This document shows positions 35,147 to 43,172 of a stretch of 64,000 nt of DNA, one piece after another; the stretch's first letter is position 1; each line of letters begins with the position of its first letter. The stretch is from the NCBI RefSeq assembly GCF_000685295.1, contig NZ_ARYL01000019.1, forward strand, positions 22,530 to 86,529, in the 5' to 3' direction. This DNA comes from Hyphomonas oceanitis SCH89 (GTDB taxonomy: Bacteria; Pseudomonadota; Alphaproteobacteria; Caulobacterales; Hyphomonadaceae). The notes under the pieces are model-generated. The model was not told where the DNA came from. It did not search any database and saw only the letters and a list, made by a program, of their open reading frames with translations. A program made the translations under genes and the position numbers.

Positions 35147-36635
35147 CGCGGGCCTCCTTGCGGCAGACGCGCAGGACTTCCGTCACGCTTGTCTCGCCGG
35201 AGAATACATAGCGCCGCGCATTTTCGATCAGGCGGTGATGATCGGCGAAGGCAACGGCTTCGATGGCATCTTCCGTGGCATCCGCATGCAGCAGGTTTCG
35301 CACGGCATTATCAATCACGAGCAGCTCATAGATGGCGATGCGGCCATGGAAGCCGGTATTGCCGCAGGCCATGCAGCCTTTCGGCGTGTAGTGTGTGAAG
35401 GCCTGACCATGTGGCAGGTCGAGGGCTTCATACTCGGCGGTTCCGGCCTCGGCGGGCTCCTTGCAGACATCGCACAGTTTGCGCACGAGACGCTGGGCCA
35501 TGACGGCGCGCAGGGTCGAGGCCATGAGATAGGTTTCGACGCCCATATCGCGCAGACGCGTTATGGCGCCTGCGGCACTGTTTGTGTGCAGGGTGGAGAA
35601 GGCGAGGCGGCCGGTGGAGGCGAATTCGAACGCGGCTTCGGCGGTTTCCAGATCGCGAATCTCGCCCACCATGACGATGTTGAAGTCCTGACGCAGGATG
35701 TTTCGCAGGGCGCGGGCGAAGGTGAGGCCGACCTTGGAGTCCATCTGCGTCTGGCTGATGCCCGGCAGGCCGTATTCGACCGGGTCTTCCAGCGTCATGA
35801 TGTTCACGTTTCCGGTGTTTAGGCGCGAGATGGAGGAATAAAGCGTGGTGGTCTTGCCCGAGCCGACAGGACCAGTGACGAGGATCACGCCGTTTGGCTG
35901 GCTGAGCACCTGATCGAAGCGCTGATAGGTGTCGGAATCCATGCCGAGCTCTTCAAGCGTCAGCAGGGCGTTCTGCGTGTCGAGCAGGCGAAGCGCAACG
36001 CGTTCGCCAAAGCGGGTCGGCAGGATGGCGACGCGCACGTCGATTGAGCGGCCGCCGGCCTGCAGCGAGATGCGGCCATCCTGTGGCAGGCGTTTCTCGG
36101 CGATGTCGAGGCGCGCCATGACCTTGATGCGGGAGACCAGCGGCGCCGCAAGCTTGCGTGGCGGCGTGATGACCTCGACGAGATCACCATCGATGCGATA
36201 GCGGATCGACAGTTTGTCCTCAAACGGATCAATATGAATATCTGAAGCGCGGCGCTTCATCGCCTCATAGATAAGCCCGTTGATGAGGCGGATGACGGGT
36301 GCATCATCGCTGCCGCCGAGCAGGTCAGCCGCTTCCGGGATGTCGTCGATCAGGCTTTCGAGGCCACCACGGCTGGCAACAGCCGCCTCAATGTCGGTGG
36401 CGCCGAGCGGACCCTGGCTGAAGGCGTTCGTGAGGGCGCGGTCAAAACTGGCGGCGTCCATGGATTCGATGGCGTGCGGGCGGCCAAGGGCGCGGCGCGC
36501 TTCAACCAGTGAGAAAGCATCAGCACCCATACGCACGCCGACCGTCAGCGCTTCGCGATCAGGCAGGACAATGAGGCCCTTGTCCTTGGCGAAGGCGTAG
36601 GTGAATTGCCGGGAGGGTGCTGCGTGTGTGCTCAT
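35133..36635 (-). CDS. gspE: Type II secretion ATPase GspE
   Basis: GspE is the cytoplasmic hexameric ATPase that powers pseudopilus assembly. The 500-residue protein has an N1E-type domain (about 1-150), then the ATPase core: Walker A GPVGSGKTTTLY (Val where most have Thr), the Asp box IMTLEDPVEYGLPGISQTQ, Walker B-like MVGEIRDLETAEAAFEFASTG, and the His box FSTLHTNSAAGAITRL. A tetracysteine zinc element is present (CDVC and CMAC, about 30 residues apart). The ATG at 36635 lies 5 bases past the gspD stop. Confidence 0.96.
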   Translation of the reverse strand: MSTHAAPSRQFTYAFAKDKGLIVLPDREALTVGVRMGADAFSLVEARRALGRPHAIESMDAASFDRALTNAFSQGPLGATDIEAAVASRGGLESLIDDIPEAADLLGGSDDAPVIRLINGLIYEAMKRRASDIHIDPFEDKLSIRYRIDGDLVEVITPPRKLAAPLVSRIKVMARLDIAEKRLPQDGRISLQAGGRSIDVRVAILPTRFGERVALRLLDTQNALLTLEELGMDSDTYQRFDQVLSQPNGVILVTGPVGSGKTTTLYSSISRLNTGNVNIMTLEDPVEYGLPGISQTQMDSKVGLTFARALRNILRQDFNIVMVGEIRDLETAEAAFEFASTGRLAFSTLHTNSAAGAITRLRDMGVETYLMASTLRAVMAQRLVRKLCDVCKEPAEAGTAEYEALDLPHGQAFTHYTPKGCMACGNTGFHGRIAIYELLVIDNAVRNLLHADATEDAIEAVAFADHHRLIENARRYVFSGETSVTEVLRVCRKEARDGSV

Positions 36636-36639
36636 CGAA

Positions 36640-38583
36640 TTATTGTGGAGGCGGCGAGCTCAGAACCTCGCTGACGAAGGCGTCGAGCGAGTTCACCTTG
36701 TCGTCCTTGCCGTTCCAGAGCTCTTCTGCGCGGATAAACCGGTAACTGCGTGCGGTCACGTCGCGCGCGCTCTGGCGGTCACGGATAACCGTTGGGCGAA
36801 TGAAAACCATCAGGTTTGTGCGCTTGCTGGCCTTGCCTTCCGACCGGAACAGACGGCCGGCGACAGGCACGTCTCCAAGGATAGGCACTTTCTCGTTTGC
36901 AATCGTGTCCGACTGCTGGATCAGGCCGCCGATGACGATGATTTCACCACTGTCGGCAAGTACATCGGTCTGGATCTGGCGCTTGTTGAAGATGAGGTCG
37001 GAGGTCGCCGTCGAGATGGCGCCGGCAATGCTGGAGACTTCCTGGTTGATCTCAAGACGCACGGCATCGTCAGACGAAATGCGGGGTGTTACATCCAGCC
37101 GCACACCGATTTCCTTGCGGTCTACCGTCTGGAACGGATTGGTGTTGTCGTTGCCGAGGACGGAGCCGGTAATGATCGGCACTTCCTGGCCGACGAGGAG
37201 GGATGATGTTCCGTTGTCGAGCGTCATGTTGAAGGGCTTGGAGAGTACGCGGGAATTTGTGTCGCTTTCCACCGCCGTCAGGATGGCACCAAAGAGCGTA
37301 TCGCCGTCCTGTCCTCCGATGCCCACGCTGAGGCCGGTGAGGCCCAGCAGGGAGCTGACTGCGGAGGCTGCGAACGGATTGCTGTCGCCCGTGTTGAAAG
37401 GTGTATCGCCCGCGACGGCGCCTGCCAGTGCAAGCAGGTTCGGCGCCGACCGCGAATAGTTGGTGGAGGCGAAGGGCACGGTGGAATTGCCGGTGCCGCT
37501 GAGCAGGAACTGGAGGCCGAGCTCGCGCGCCGTGTCGTCCGACATTTCAACAATGATGGCTTCGACCAGGACCTGGGCGCGGCGTTTGTCGAGATCCTGA
37601 ATGACGCGCTCCAGCGTCAGGAGGGTTTCGCTGGGAGCGTTGATGACGATCGAATTGGTCGGCGCATGGAAGGCAATCGTGCTGGGCGTGACTTCACCGC
37701 CGGTTTCAGCGCGGCGAAAGGCCATGGCGCCTGCGACCTTTTCAAGGATCGGGACGATTTCGGAGGCGTCGGCATTCTTGAGCGAGATGACGCGCAGTGT
37801 GTCCTCGACGCGGTCCGTCGAATCGAGCTGCTCGATCACTTTCAGGGCGCGGGCGATCGTGAGGTCATCACCGCGGATGACGATTGAGTTGCCTGTCTGT
37901 GAGGCAATGGCCTGGAAGTTAGAGGCGCCGGAGTCCTCGCCGCCATTCTTCTGCAGGGCCATCAGAATGGATTCCATCTCGCCTGACGGGATGTTCTTCA
38001 GGCCAATGGTTTCTGTCCGGGTCCGGTCCTCATCAATGCCCGCCACCAGCTGTCGGATACGCGGCATATTGGATTCATAATCGACGACGACCAGTGTGTT
38101 TGAGCGGGGGTTGGCGATGACCTGGCCCTGCGCATCGACGAGCGGCTTGACCATTTGGGCGGCTTCAAGCGCATTGAAATTGTTGAGGTGGATGATTTCC
38201 GTCACGAAGCTGTTGGCGCTGGAGGAGCGTGTACCGGCTTCGCTGACGGCGGACTGTTCCGGGATGATGCGGTAGGTGTTCTTGCCGGCAGGAACGGCTG
38301 TGAAGCCCTGGACGCGGAGCGTTGAGAGGAAAACCTCAAACACGCCTTCGCGCGTCAGCGGCGTGGAAGACGTGACCGTGACGCGTTTGCCCCGGACATC
38401 AGGGTGAACGATGAACGTGTAGCCGGTCACGATCGACACATCGGCGATCAGGGAGCTAAGCTCCACATCGTCGAAGTTCAGAACGTGGCGTGCAGCCGGA
38501 GGCGTGGCCTCGCCAGCCAGCCCGAAGGCGGGCAGGGCGGTCGTGGCCAGCAGGACGGCTGTAAGGCCGAAGCGGAAGTTCAT
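36640..38583 (-). CDS. gspD: Type II secretion outer-membrane secretin GspD
   Basis: GspD forms the outer-membrane secretin channel. The 647-residue protein begins with a signal peptide (MNFRFGLTAVLLATTALPAFG, cleavage after about residue 24). It continues with N0-N3 periplasmic domains (LNFDDVELSSLIADVSIVTGYTF; NTLVVVDYESNMPRIRQLV) and the secretin domain with VGQEVPIITGS and GGLIQQSDTIANEKVPILGDVPVAGRLFRS. A short tail of about 45 residues follows, where pilotin-binding S domains are found in other systems. ATG 38583 has AGGGAG just upstream and starts directly after the gspC stop. Confidence 0.96.
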   Translation of the reverse strand: MNFRFGLTAVLLATTALPAFGLAGEATPPAARHVLNFDDVELSSLIADVSIVTGYTFIVHPDVRGKRVTVTSSTPLTREGVFEVFLSTLRVQGFTAVPAGKNTYRIIPEQSAVSEAGTRSSSANSFVTEIIHLNNFNALEAAQMVKPLVDAQGQVIANPRSNTLVVVDYESNMPRIRQLVAGIDEDRTRTETIGLKNIPSGEMESILMALQKNGGEDSGASNFQAIASQTGNSIVIRGDDLTIARALKVIEQLDSTDRVEDTLRVISLKNADASEIVPILEKVAGAMAFRRAETGGEVTPSTIAFHAPTNSIVINAPSETLLTLERVIQDLDKRRAQVLVEAIIVEMSDDTARELGLQFLLSGTGNSTVPFASTNYSRSAPNLLALAGAVAGDTPFNTGDSNPFAASAVSSLLGLTGLSVGIGGQDGDTLFGAILTAVESDTNSRVLSKPFNMTLDNGTSSLLVGQEVPIITGSVLGNDNTNPFQTVDRKEIGVRLDVTPRISSDDAVRLEINQEVSSIAGAISTATSDLIFNKRQIQTDVLADSGEIIVIGGLIQQSDTIANEKVPILGDVPVAGRLFRSEGKASKRTNLMVFIRPTVIRDRQSARDVTARSYRFIRAEELWNGKDDKVNSLDAFVSEVLSSPPPQ

Positions 38584-38584
38584 T

Positions 38585-39481
38585 CTATTCTCCCTCGGGG
38601 AAACGAAGTGTGACCGGCACATCCGCGTTTCCGCGTCTGACGGTCATTGAAATCTCAGGCGCCCGGGCCAGTCGCTCTGTAAGGCTCTGAATGTCGATAT
38701 CCTTGACCGGCGTTCCGTCCAGACTTGTCAGGATGTCGCCTGATTCAATTCCTGTGCCACTCAAGGCTGCAGACGAGGCAGGCGAGCTAAGGCGATATCC
38801 GACGAGGTTGCCGTCTTCCAGAACGGGTGCGACGTTAAGGGAGGCCAGCAGTGCCCGGTCTATCGTGGCAGGTCTGGATGTGACGACTTCCGGGCGTTGC
38901 TCGCCCTGGATCATGCCTTCCTGTCCGGGTAGGGAAAGGACAGCCAGCGTGTCGGTATTGCTCTCCATCATGAGCGTTTCGAGACCGCCCCCTTTGCGCA
39001 GCAGCACCCGGTCGGGCAGTACGCGGTCGAGCGTGACGCCATCAACGATCGTGTCGCCAGGGCCAAAGCTGCGCGCTTGCTTGTCCGACATCTGGATGAT
39101 GGCAATTGCGGCCGCATCGGTTCCGTTCGCGCCGGATTCGCCTGTCACGGAACGAACGCCCTTCAGTTTGAGGTTCAGTGTTGTCGGGGGCGCGCTGGGC
39201 ACAAGCGCGCTGCCAGATGCGGAACCGTCCGCGCGTTTGAAGTAATTGACCCTTGTGAGAATTGTTGTGTCGCCACGCGGGACGCGAGCATTTGCGGATC
39301 CCGATTGGGAAATGACGAATTGCGGAAGGGGCTTGCTGACCGCACCGGACCGGTCGATCGCAATCCACAGGATGCGCGCGACCAGCAAGCCGAGAAGGGC
39401 AACCAGCACGATATCAAGCACTATGCGTACGCGCGGCACGATATGCATTGTACTTGCTGTGAGTTTCGCTAGCGGGTTCAT
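38585..39481 (-). CDS. gspC: Type II secretion protein GspC
   Basis: GspC is a bitopic inner-membrane protein that connects the platform to GspD and helps select substrates. The 298-residue protein has a cytoplasmic N-terminus, one membrane helix (RIVLDIVLVALLGLLVARILWIAI), a homology region (GVTLDRVLPDRVLLRKGG) and a C-terminal PDZ domain (GIESGDILTSLDGTPVKDIDIQSL). It is the promoter-proximal gene of the gsp operon. No strong ribosome site precedes ATG 39481; a second in-frame ATG 33 bases on is possible. Confidence 0.92.
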   Translation of the reverse strand: MNPLAKLTASTMHIVPRVRIVLDIVLVALLGLLVARILWIAIDRSGAVSKPLPQFVISQSGSANARVPRGDTTILTRVNYFKRADGSASGSALVPSAPPTTLNLKLKGVRSVTGESGANGTDAAAIAIIQMSDKQARSFGPGDTIVDGVTLDRVLPDRVLLRKGGGLETLMMESNTDTLAVLSLPGQEGMIQGEQRPEVVTSRPATIDRALLASLNVAPVLEDGNLVGYRLSSPASSAALSGTGIESGDILTSLDGTPVKDIDIQSLTERLARAPEISMTVRRGNADVPVTLRFPEGE

Positions 39482-39610
39482 ATATTACGCAAACAGTCTA
39501 CTTCTGTAGTGATGTTAAGTATATTTATCGGCACTTCTGCGCCGTTTACCTTGCAAAAAGGAGGCGCGTTAACGGTTGATGCAGCAATCGGGCCACAGTG
39601 CCAAACAGAT

Positions 39611-39629
39611 TTACAGTACATCATTGTAA
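39611..39629. promoter_or_regulatory. Dyad between the XRE regulator and gspC
   Basis: TTACA-N9-TGTAA is a 5-bp inverted repeat of operator size in the 219 bases between the regulator stop and gspC, about 130 bases upstream of the gspC ATG. The half-sites are one and a half turns apart centre to centre. It is a plausible target for a dimeric HTH protein such as the neighbouring regulator, but this is speculative. No confident promoter hexamers are visible. Confidence 0.25.
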
Positions 39630-39700
39630 TGGTTGAGAACATGGCGCCCATTCAGCCATCAGTGACGCCGTCATTCTTTCCGTCGCTGCCGCCCGTATAC

Positions 39701-40024
39701 TCAGAATAGCAGGCTGGCGGGCACATTCAGCGCCTCTGACAACCGACGAGCCGTTTTGAGACCGAAGGTCTGGCCGCGTTCGATTGCGGAAATATGATTT
39801 GGGCGAATACCGCAAAGCTCACTCAACTGGCTTTGAGTCAGCAGACGCAACTCGCGTATGACGCGAACGGGATGCTCACCCGCATCAATCCTGCGCTGCG
39901 CCTCGTCAGGAATCTCCGGTTCCGCTTTGGGAATTTCGGACATCGCCTTCTCAAGCTGTGAAACCTTTGTCTCAAGATCTATCAGCCGACCTTCCAGTCT
40001 ATATAGCAAATCCTGGTCACTCAC
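39701..40024 (-). CDS. XRE-family HTH regulator with N-terminal coiled coil
   Basis: A 107-residue putative DNA-binding regulator. Residues 1-35 form a heptad-like, charged segment (LLYRLEGRLIDLETKVSQLEKAMSEI), probably a dimerising coiled coil. Residues 50-107 hold a compact XRE/Cro-type helix-turn-helix with LTQSQLSELCGIRPNHISAIERG. It reads from GTG 40024 (GGGG about 9 bases upstream). It is codirectional with and immediately upstream of the gspC-N operon, separated by 219 bases, so it may regulate that operon or the divergent lipoprotein gene. The HTH resembles those of antitoxins, but no toxin ORF is adjacent. Confidence 0.85.
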   Translation of the reverse strand: MSDQDLLYRLEGRLIDLETKVSQLEKAMSEIPKAEPEIPDEAQRRIDAGEHPVRVIRELRLLTQSQLSELCGIRPNHISAIERGQTFGLKTARRLSEALNVPASLLF

Positions 40025-40105
40025 CGATGCAGCCCCTTAAATTGCGCCGTTGGCCCTGTCTTTAATGTCGGACGGATATTCTGAAATTAACGCGCTCACA
40101 TGTCG

Positions 40106-40117
40106 CTTTCGCGAAAG
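40106..40117. promoter_or_regulatory. Perfect 12-bp palindrome between regulator and lipoprotein genes
   Basis: CTTTCGCGAAAG is a perfect palindrome in the 271-base divergent region between the XRE regulator (minus) and the large lipoprotein gene (plus). It lies about 180 bases upstream of the lipoprotein ATG and 82 bases upstream of the regulator GTG. Its position suits an operator controlling either side. The binding protein is unknown. Confidence 0.35.
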
Positions 40118-40295
40118 TTTTATGACGTTCCCCGAGGTTAACAGGTGCAGCTGTTGCAGACGGCACGAAGGGCCGAACGGACTGTCTTTAAAGTGCAATA
40201 TTTCCGTTAATTGAATGTCATGCCCCGCCGCTATTGAGCGCCTGACAGCCCGCGATTCAGTTGGGCTCGTTCGGTGGTTTCAACGAGGGGTTATC

Positions 40296-43055
40296 ATGAT
40301 TTTCCGCACTTCAGTGAGCGCGCTTGCGCTTTGCCTACTAGCTGCGTGTTCGCAGGGAAGCGACATCGCATCACCAGGGCCCAGCAATCCTGGCACACCT
40401 CCCGGCGGCGGCGGTGGTGGCGGCGATGGCGGCGGTGGCAGCACTGCAGAGTGCCCGACCGGATTCACCGAAGGCGACGCAGTTGGCGGCCTTACGACAT
40501 GTAACCTTTCTGGAACATACCTTGCCGACTTGACGCTCCCTTATGTTGCGGGCGTTGCCTACGCGATCGACGGGCGGGTTGATATCGGTGTGGATCTTGG
40601 CGCAAGCGGAACGGCCACTAGCGGCACCGCTGCGACACTGACGGTCGAACCAGGCGTAACTGTCTTTGGTCGCTCGGGTGCAGACTACATTGTTGTTAAT
40701 CGTGGTTCGGAAATCGATGCAGACGGTACTGCGTCCAACCCGATCATCTTCACCAGCGCGAACGATCTGGTGCGTCGCGCGGCCAATCCGGATGATTTCG
40801 GCGGTGACAACATTGGCGAATGGGGCGGCCTCGTCATTCTCGGACGCGCACCGATCAACCGTTGCCGTAATGCTGCAGCTCCCGGGACGGTCGATTGTGA
40901 CAACGTCATCGAAGGCGTGAGCAATCCTGATGCGATTTACGGTGGCGCAGATGCTACCGACAGCAGCGGTACACTGCGCTACGTGTCGCTCCGCTTCTCT
41001 GGTTTCGCTATCGGCAATGGCAACGAGCTCAACGGCATTTCGCTTGGCGGTGTCGGATCGGGCACCACGATTGACTATGTGCAGGTCCACAACAGTTCGG
41101 ATGATGGCATCGAGTTCTTCGGTGGAACGGTAAACGCCAAGCACCTTGTGCTGACCGGTAACGATGATGACTCGCTGGACACAGACAATGGTCTGGCAAG
41201 CAACATTCAGTACGTGGTCGTGAAACAGCGTGACCTCAGCGGCGACAACATGGTTGAAGCCAGCGGCGTACCCAGCGTGACACCTGCGTCTAATGCAAAG
41301 GTTTCGAACTTCACCTTCATCGGCAATGCCACAGGCAACGCCTTCCGCTTGAACACAGGAACGGTCGGTACTTATGTAAACGGGGTCGTGAACAACCTGT
41401 CCGAATGCTTCCGCTGGGAAGAATCGGCTGGCAACGGTACGGCAGGCTACCAGGCTGGCGTTGACCCGGCCTTTGCCTCGGTTCTGTTTGACTGTGCTGC
41501 TGGCCTTTCAACGGATGGATCCGATGCCGCAGCAGCAAGCGCTGCCGTCGCAGCCGATGCCAACAATACAACAACGGCAGGCAACACGCTCGCGGCCTCT
41601 TACTTCCCCGGCCCTAACGAAGCTGCTGTAACACCATTCAACACCGCGTCGCTTGGCTCGTTCTTTGAGCCGACCACATATATTGGTGCATTCGGCCCAG
41701 CGGAATCCGAGACGCAGAACTGGGCAAGTGGCTGGACATTCGGTCTATTCCCGGATCCGAGCTGCCCCGAAGGCACTGCAGATTCCGGTATCTCGATCGA
41801 TGATCAGACGGTTTGCCGCATTTCCGGCACCATCCTCGATGACGTGCGCCTGACGCGTGGCAACTATTATGAAGTCGTGGGACGTCTCAATGTCGGCGTC
41901 GATGTCGGTGCCGATGGCAATGATGCAGGCGGCGACCCGGCTTCCCTGACCATCGAAGCGGGCGTGACCGTATTCGGCGGAAGCGGGCTGGACTACATTG
42001 TCGTCAATCGGGGTTCGCAGATCTTCGCGAATGGCACGAAGGAAAACCCGGTTGTCATGACATCCGAAGCTGATGTGACGGGCAACCAGGTCAACGAAGC
42101 CGAGGCTATCGGTGAATGGGGTGGCCTCGTCATCCTGGGCCGCGCACCCATTAACCGCTGTCGCAACGCCGCCACACCGGCCACAGTCAATTGCGACAAC
42201 GTCGTTGAAGGTGTGAGCAATCCCGATGCTGTCTATGGTGGTGTTACGGCTGACGATAACAGCGGTTCGCTCCGCTACATGGTCCTGAAGCATTCCGGCT
42301 TTGCGCTGGCGCCGGGTAACGAACTGAACGGCATCAGCCTTGCTGGCGTCGGTTCGGGCACGACGGTGGATTATGTCCAGGTTCATAACAGTTCGGATGA
42401 CGGCATCGAGTTCTTCGGTGGCACAGTGAATGGGAAACACCTGGTTCTTACCGGTAATGATGACGACTCACTCGATACAGACAATGGCTACGATGGCAGC
42501 CTGCAGTACGTTATCGTGAAGCAACGTTCGCTTGGTGGTGACAACATGGTTGAAGCCAGTAGCGTCGCCGGTGTCACACCAGCTTCCAATGCCAAGGTTT
42601 CGAACTTCACCTTCATCGGCAACAATTCAGGCAACGCGCTCCGTCTCAACACGGGCACGATTGGTACCTATGTGAATGGTGTCGTCAGCAACCTGTCTGA
42701 ATGCTTCCGCTGGGAAGACTCCGCCGGCAACGGTGTCGCTGGTTACCAGGCCGGTGTCGATCCGTCCTTTGCCTCAGTCCTGTTCGATTGTGCCGCCGGC
42801 CTTTCAACGGATGGCTCTGACGCTGCAGCAGCAACCGCTGCCGTCGCAGCCGACGCCAACAATTCGACTGGCACGGCCAACACGCTGACATCGACCTTCG
42901 TCAACGGTCCAGCAGAAACGGCCGTCACGCCATACGATGTGACGGGCCTTTCGGGCGATCTTGAGCCTGTCGACTATATCGGCGCCGTCAAAGACACCAC
43001 CGACACCTGGTGGCAGGGCTGGTCGTGCGGTCTCGAGGCCAGCGACCCTTGTTGA
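40296..43055 (+). CDS. Large lipoprotein with two tandem beta-helix-like repeats, paired with TonB receptor
   Basis: A 919-residue predicted lipoprotein: MIFRTSVSALALCLLAAC is a signal with lipobox LAAC, followed by a Gly-rich linker. The rest is two homologous halves of about 430 residues (from about 40452 and 41761). Each runs in the order PSLTIE/TLTVEPGVTVFG, DYIVVNRGS, EWGGLVILGRAPINRCRN, NELNGISL, GSGTT, VQVHNSSDDGIEFFGGTVN, KHLVLTGNDDDSLDTDNG. This repeated strand pattern suggests a right-handed beta-helix, and the cysteine pairs suggest disulfides. I recognise the family as lipoproteins often encoded next to TonB-dependent receptors, of unknown function. GAGGGG 7 bases before ATG 40296 fixes the start; the longer frame upstream is not supported. 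Confidence 0.9.
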   Translation: MIFRTSVSALALCLLAACSQGSDIASPGPSNPGTPPGGGGGGGDGGGGSTAECPTGFTEGDAVGGLTTCNLSGTYLADLTLPYVAGVAYAIDGRVDIGVDLGASGTATSGTAATLTVEPGVTVFGRSGADYIVVNRGSEIDADGTASNPIIFTSANDLVRRAANPDDFGGDNIGEWGGLVILGRAPINRCRNAAAPGTVDCDNVIEGVSNPDAIYGGADATDSSGTLRYVSLRFSGFAIGNGNELNGISLGGVGSGTTIDYVQVHNSSDDGIEFFGGTVNAKHLVLTGNDDDSLDTDNGLASNIQYVVVKQRDLSGDNMVEASGVPSVTPASNAKVSNFTFIGNATGNAFRLNTGTVGTYVNGVVNNLSECFRWEESAGNGTAGYQAGVDPAFASVLFDCAAGLSTDGSDAAAASAAVAADANNTTTAGNTLAASYFPGPNEAAVTPFNTASLGSFFEPTTYIGAFGPAESETQNWASGWTFGLFPDPSCPEGTADSGISIDDQTVCRISGTILDDVRLTRGNYYEVVGRLNVGVDVGADGNDAGGDPASLTIEAGVTVFGGSGLDYIVVNRGSQIFANGTKENPVVMTSEADVTGNQVNEAEAIGEWGGLVILGRAPINRCRNAATPATVNCDNVVEGVSNPDAVYGGVTADDNSGSLRYMVLKHSGFALAPGNELNGISLAGVGSGTTVDYVQVHNSSDDGIEFFGGTVNGKHLVLTGNDDDSLDTDNGYDGSLQYVIVKQRSLGGDNMVEASSVAGVTPASNAKVSNFTFIGNNSGNALRLNTGTIGTYVNGVVSNLSECFRWEDSAGNGVAGYQAGVDPSFASVLFDCAAGLSTDGSDAAAATAAVAADANNSTGTANTLTSTFVNGPAETAVTPYDVTGLSGDLEPVDYIGAVKDTTDTWWQGWSCGLEASDPC

Positions 43056-43065
43056 GTTGAGAACC

Positions 43066-43101
43066 GCCGGGACGGCCGCCTTGTGTGCGCGCCGTCCCGG
43101 C
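43066..43101 (+). promoter_or_regulatory. Intercistronic GC hairpin between lipoprotein and TonB receptor genes
   Basis: GCCGGGACGGC (43066-43076) is exactly complementary to GCCGTCCCGGC (43091-43101) with a 14-base loop. No T-run follows directly (ACTTCCCATTTT), so it is probably a 3' stabiliser or partial attenuator of the upstream message rather than a full terminator. It would lower receptor expression relative to the lipoprotein. Confidence 0.5.
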
Positions 43102-43172
43102 ACTTCCCATTTTCGGCCGACAGGAAGGCTTGATTGAAAGCCCCTGAATTACGGCAAGCTAGGTTCAAATAA

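Noticed and set aside
39509..39709. A 66-codon plus-strand ORF between gspC and the XRE gene
   Set aside because: No ribosome site, no recognisable motif, and it runs across the dyad and promoter region of the gsp operon.
39701..40024. XRE protein as antitoxin of a toxin-antitoxin pair
   Set aside because: No small adjacent ORF with toxin features on either side; the neighbours are gspC (219 bases away) and a divergent lipoprotein gene.
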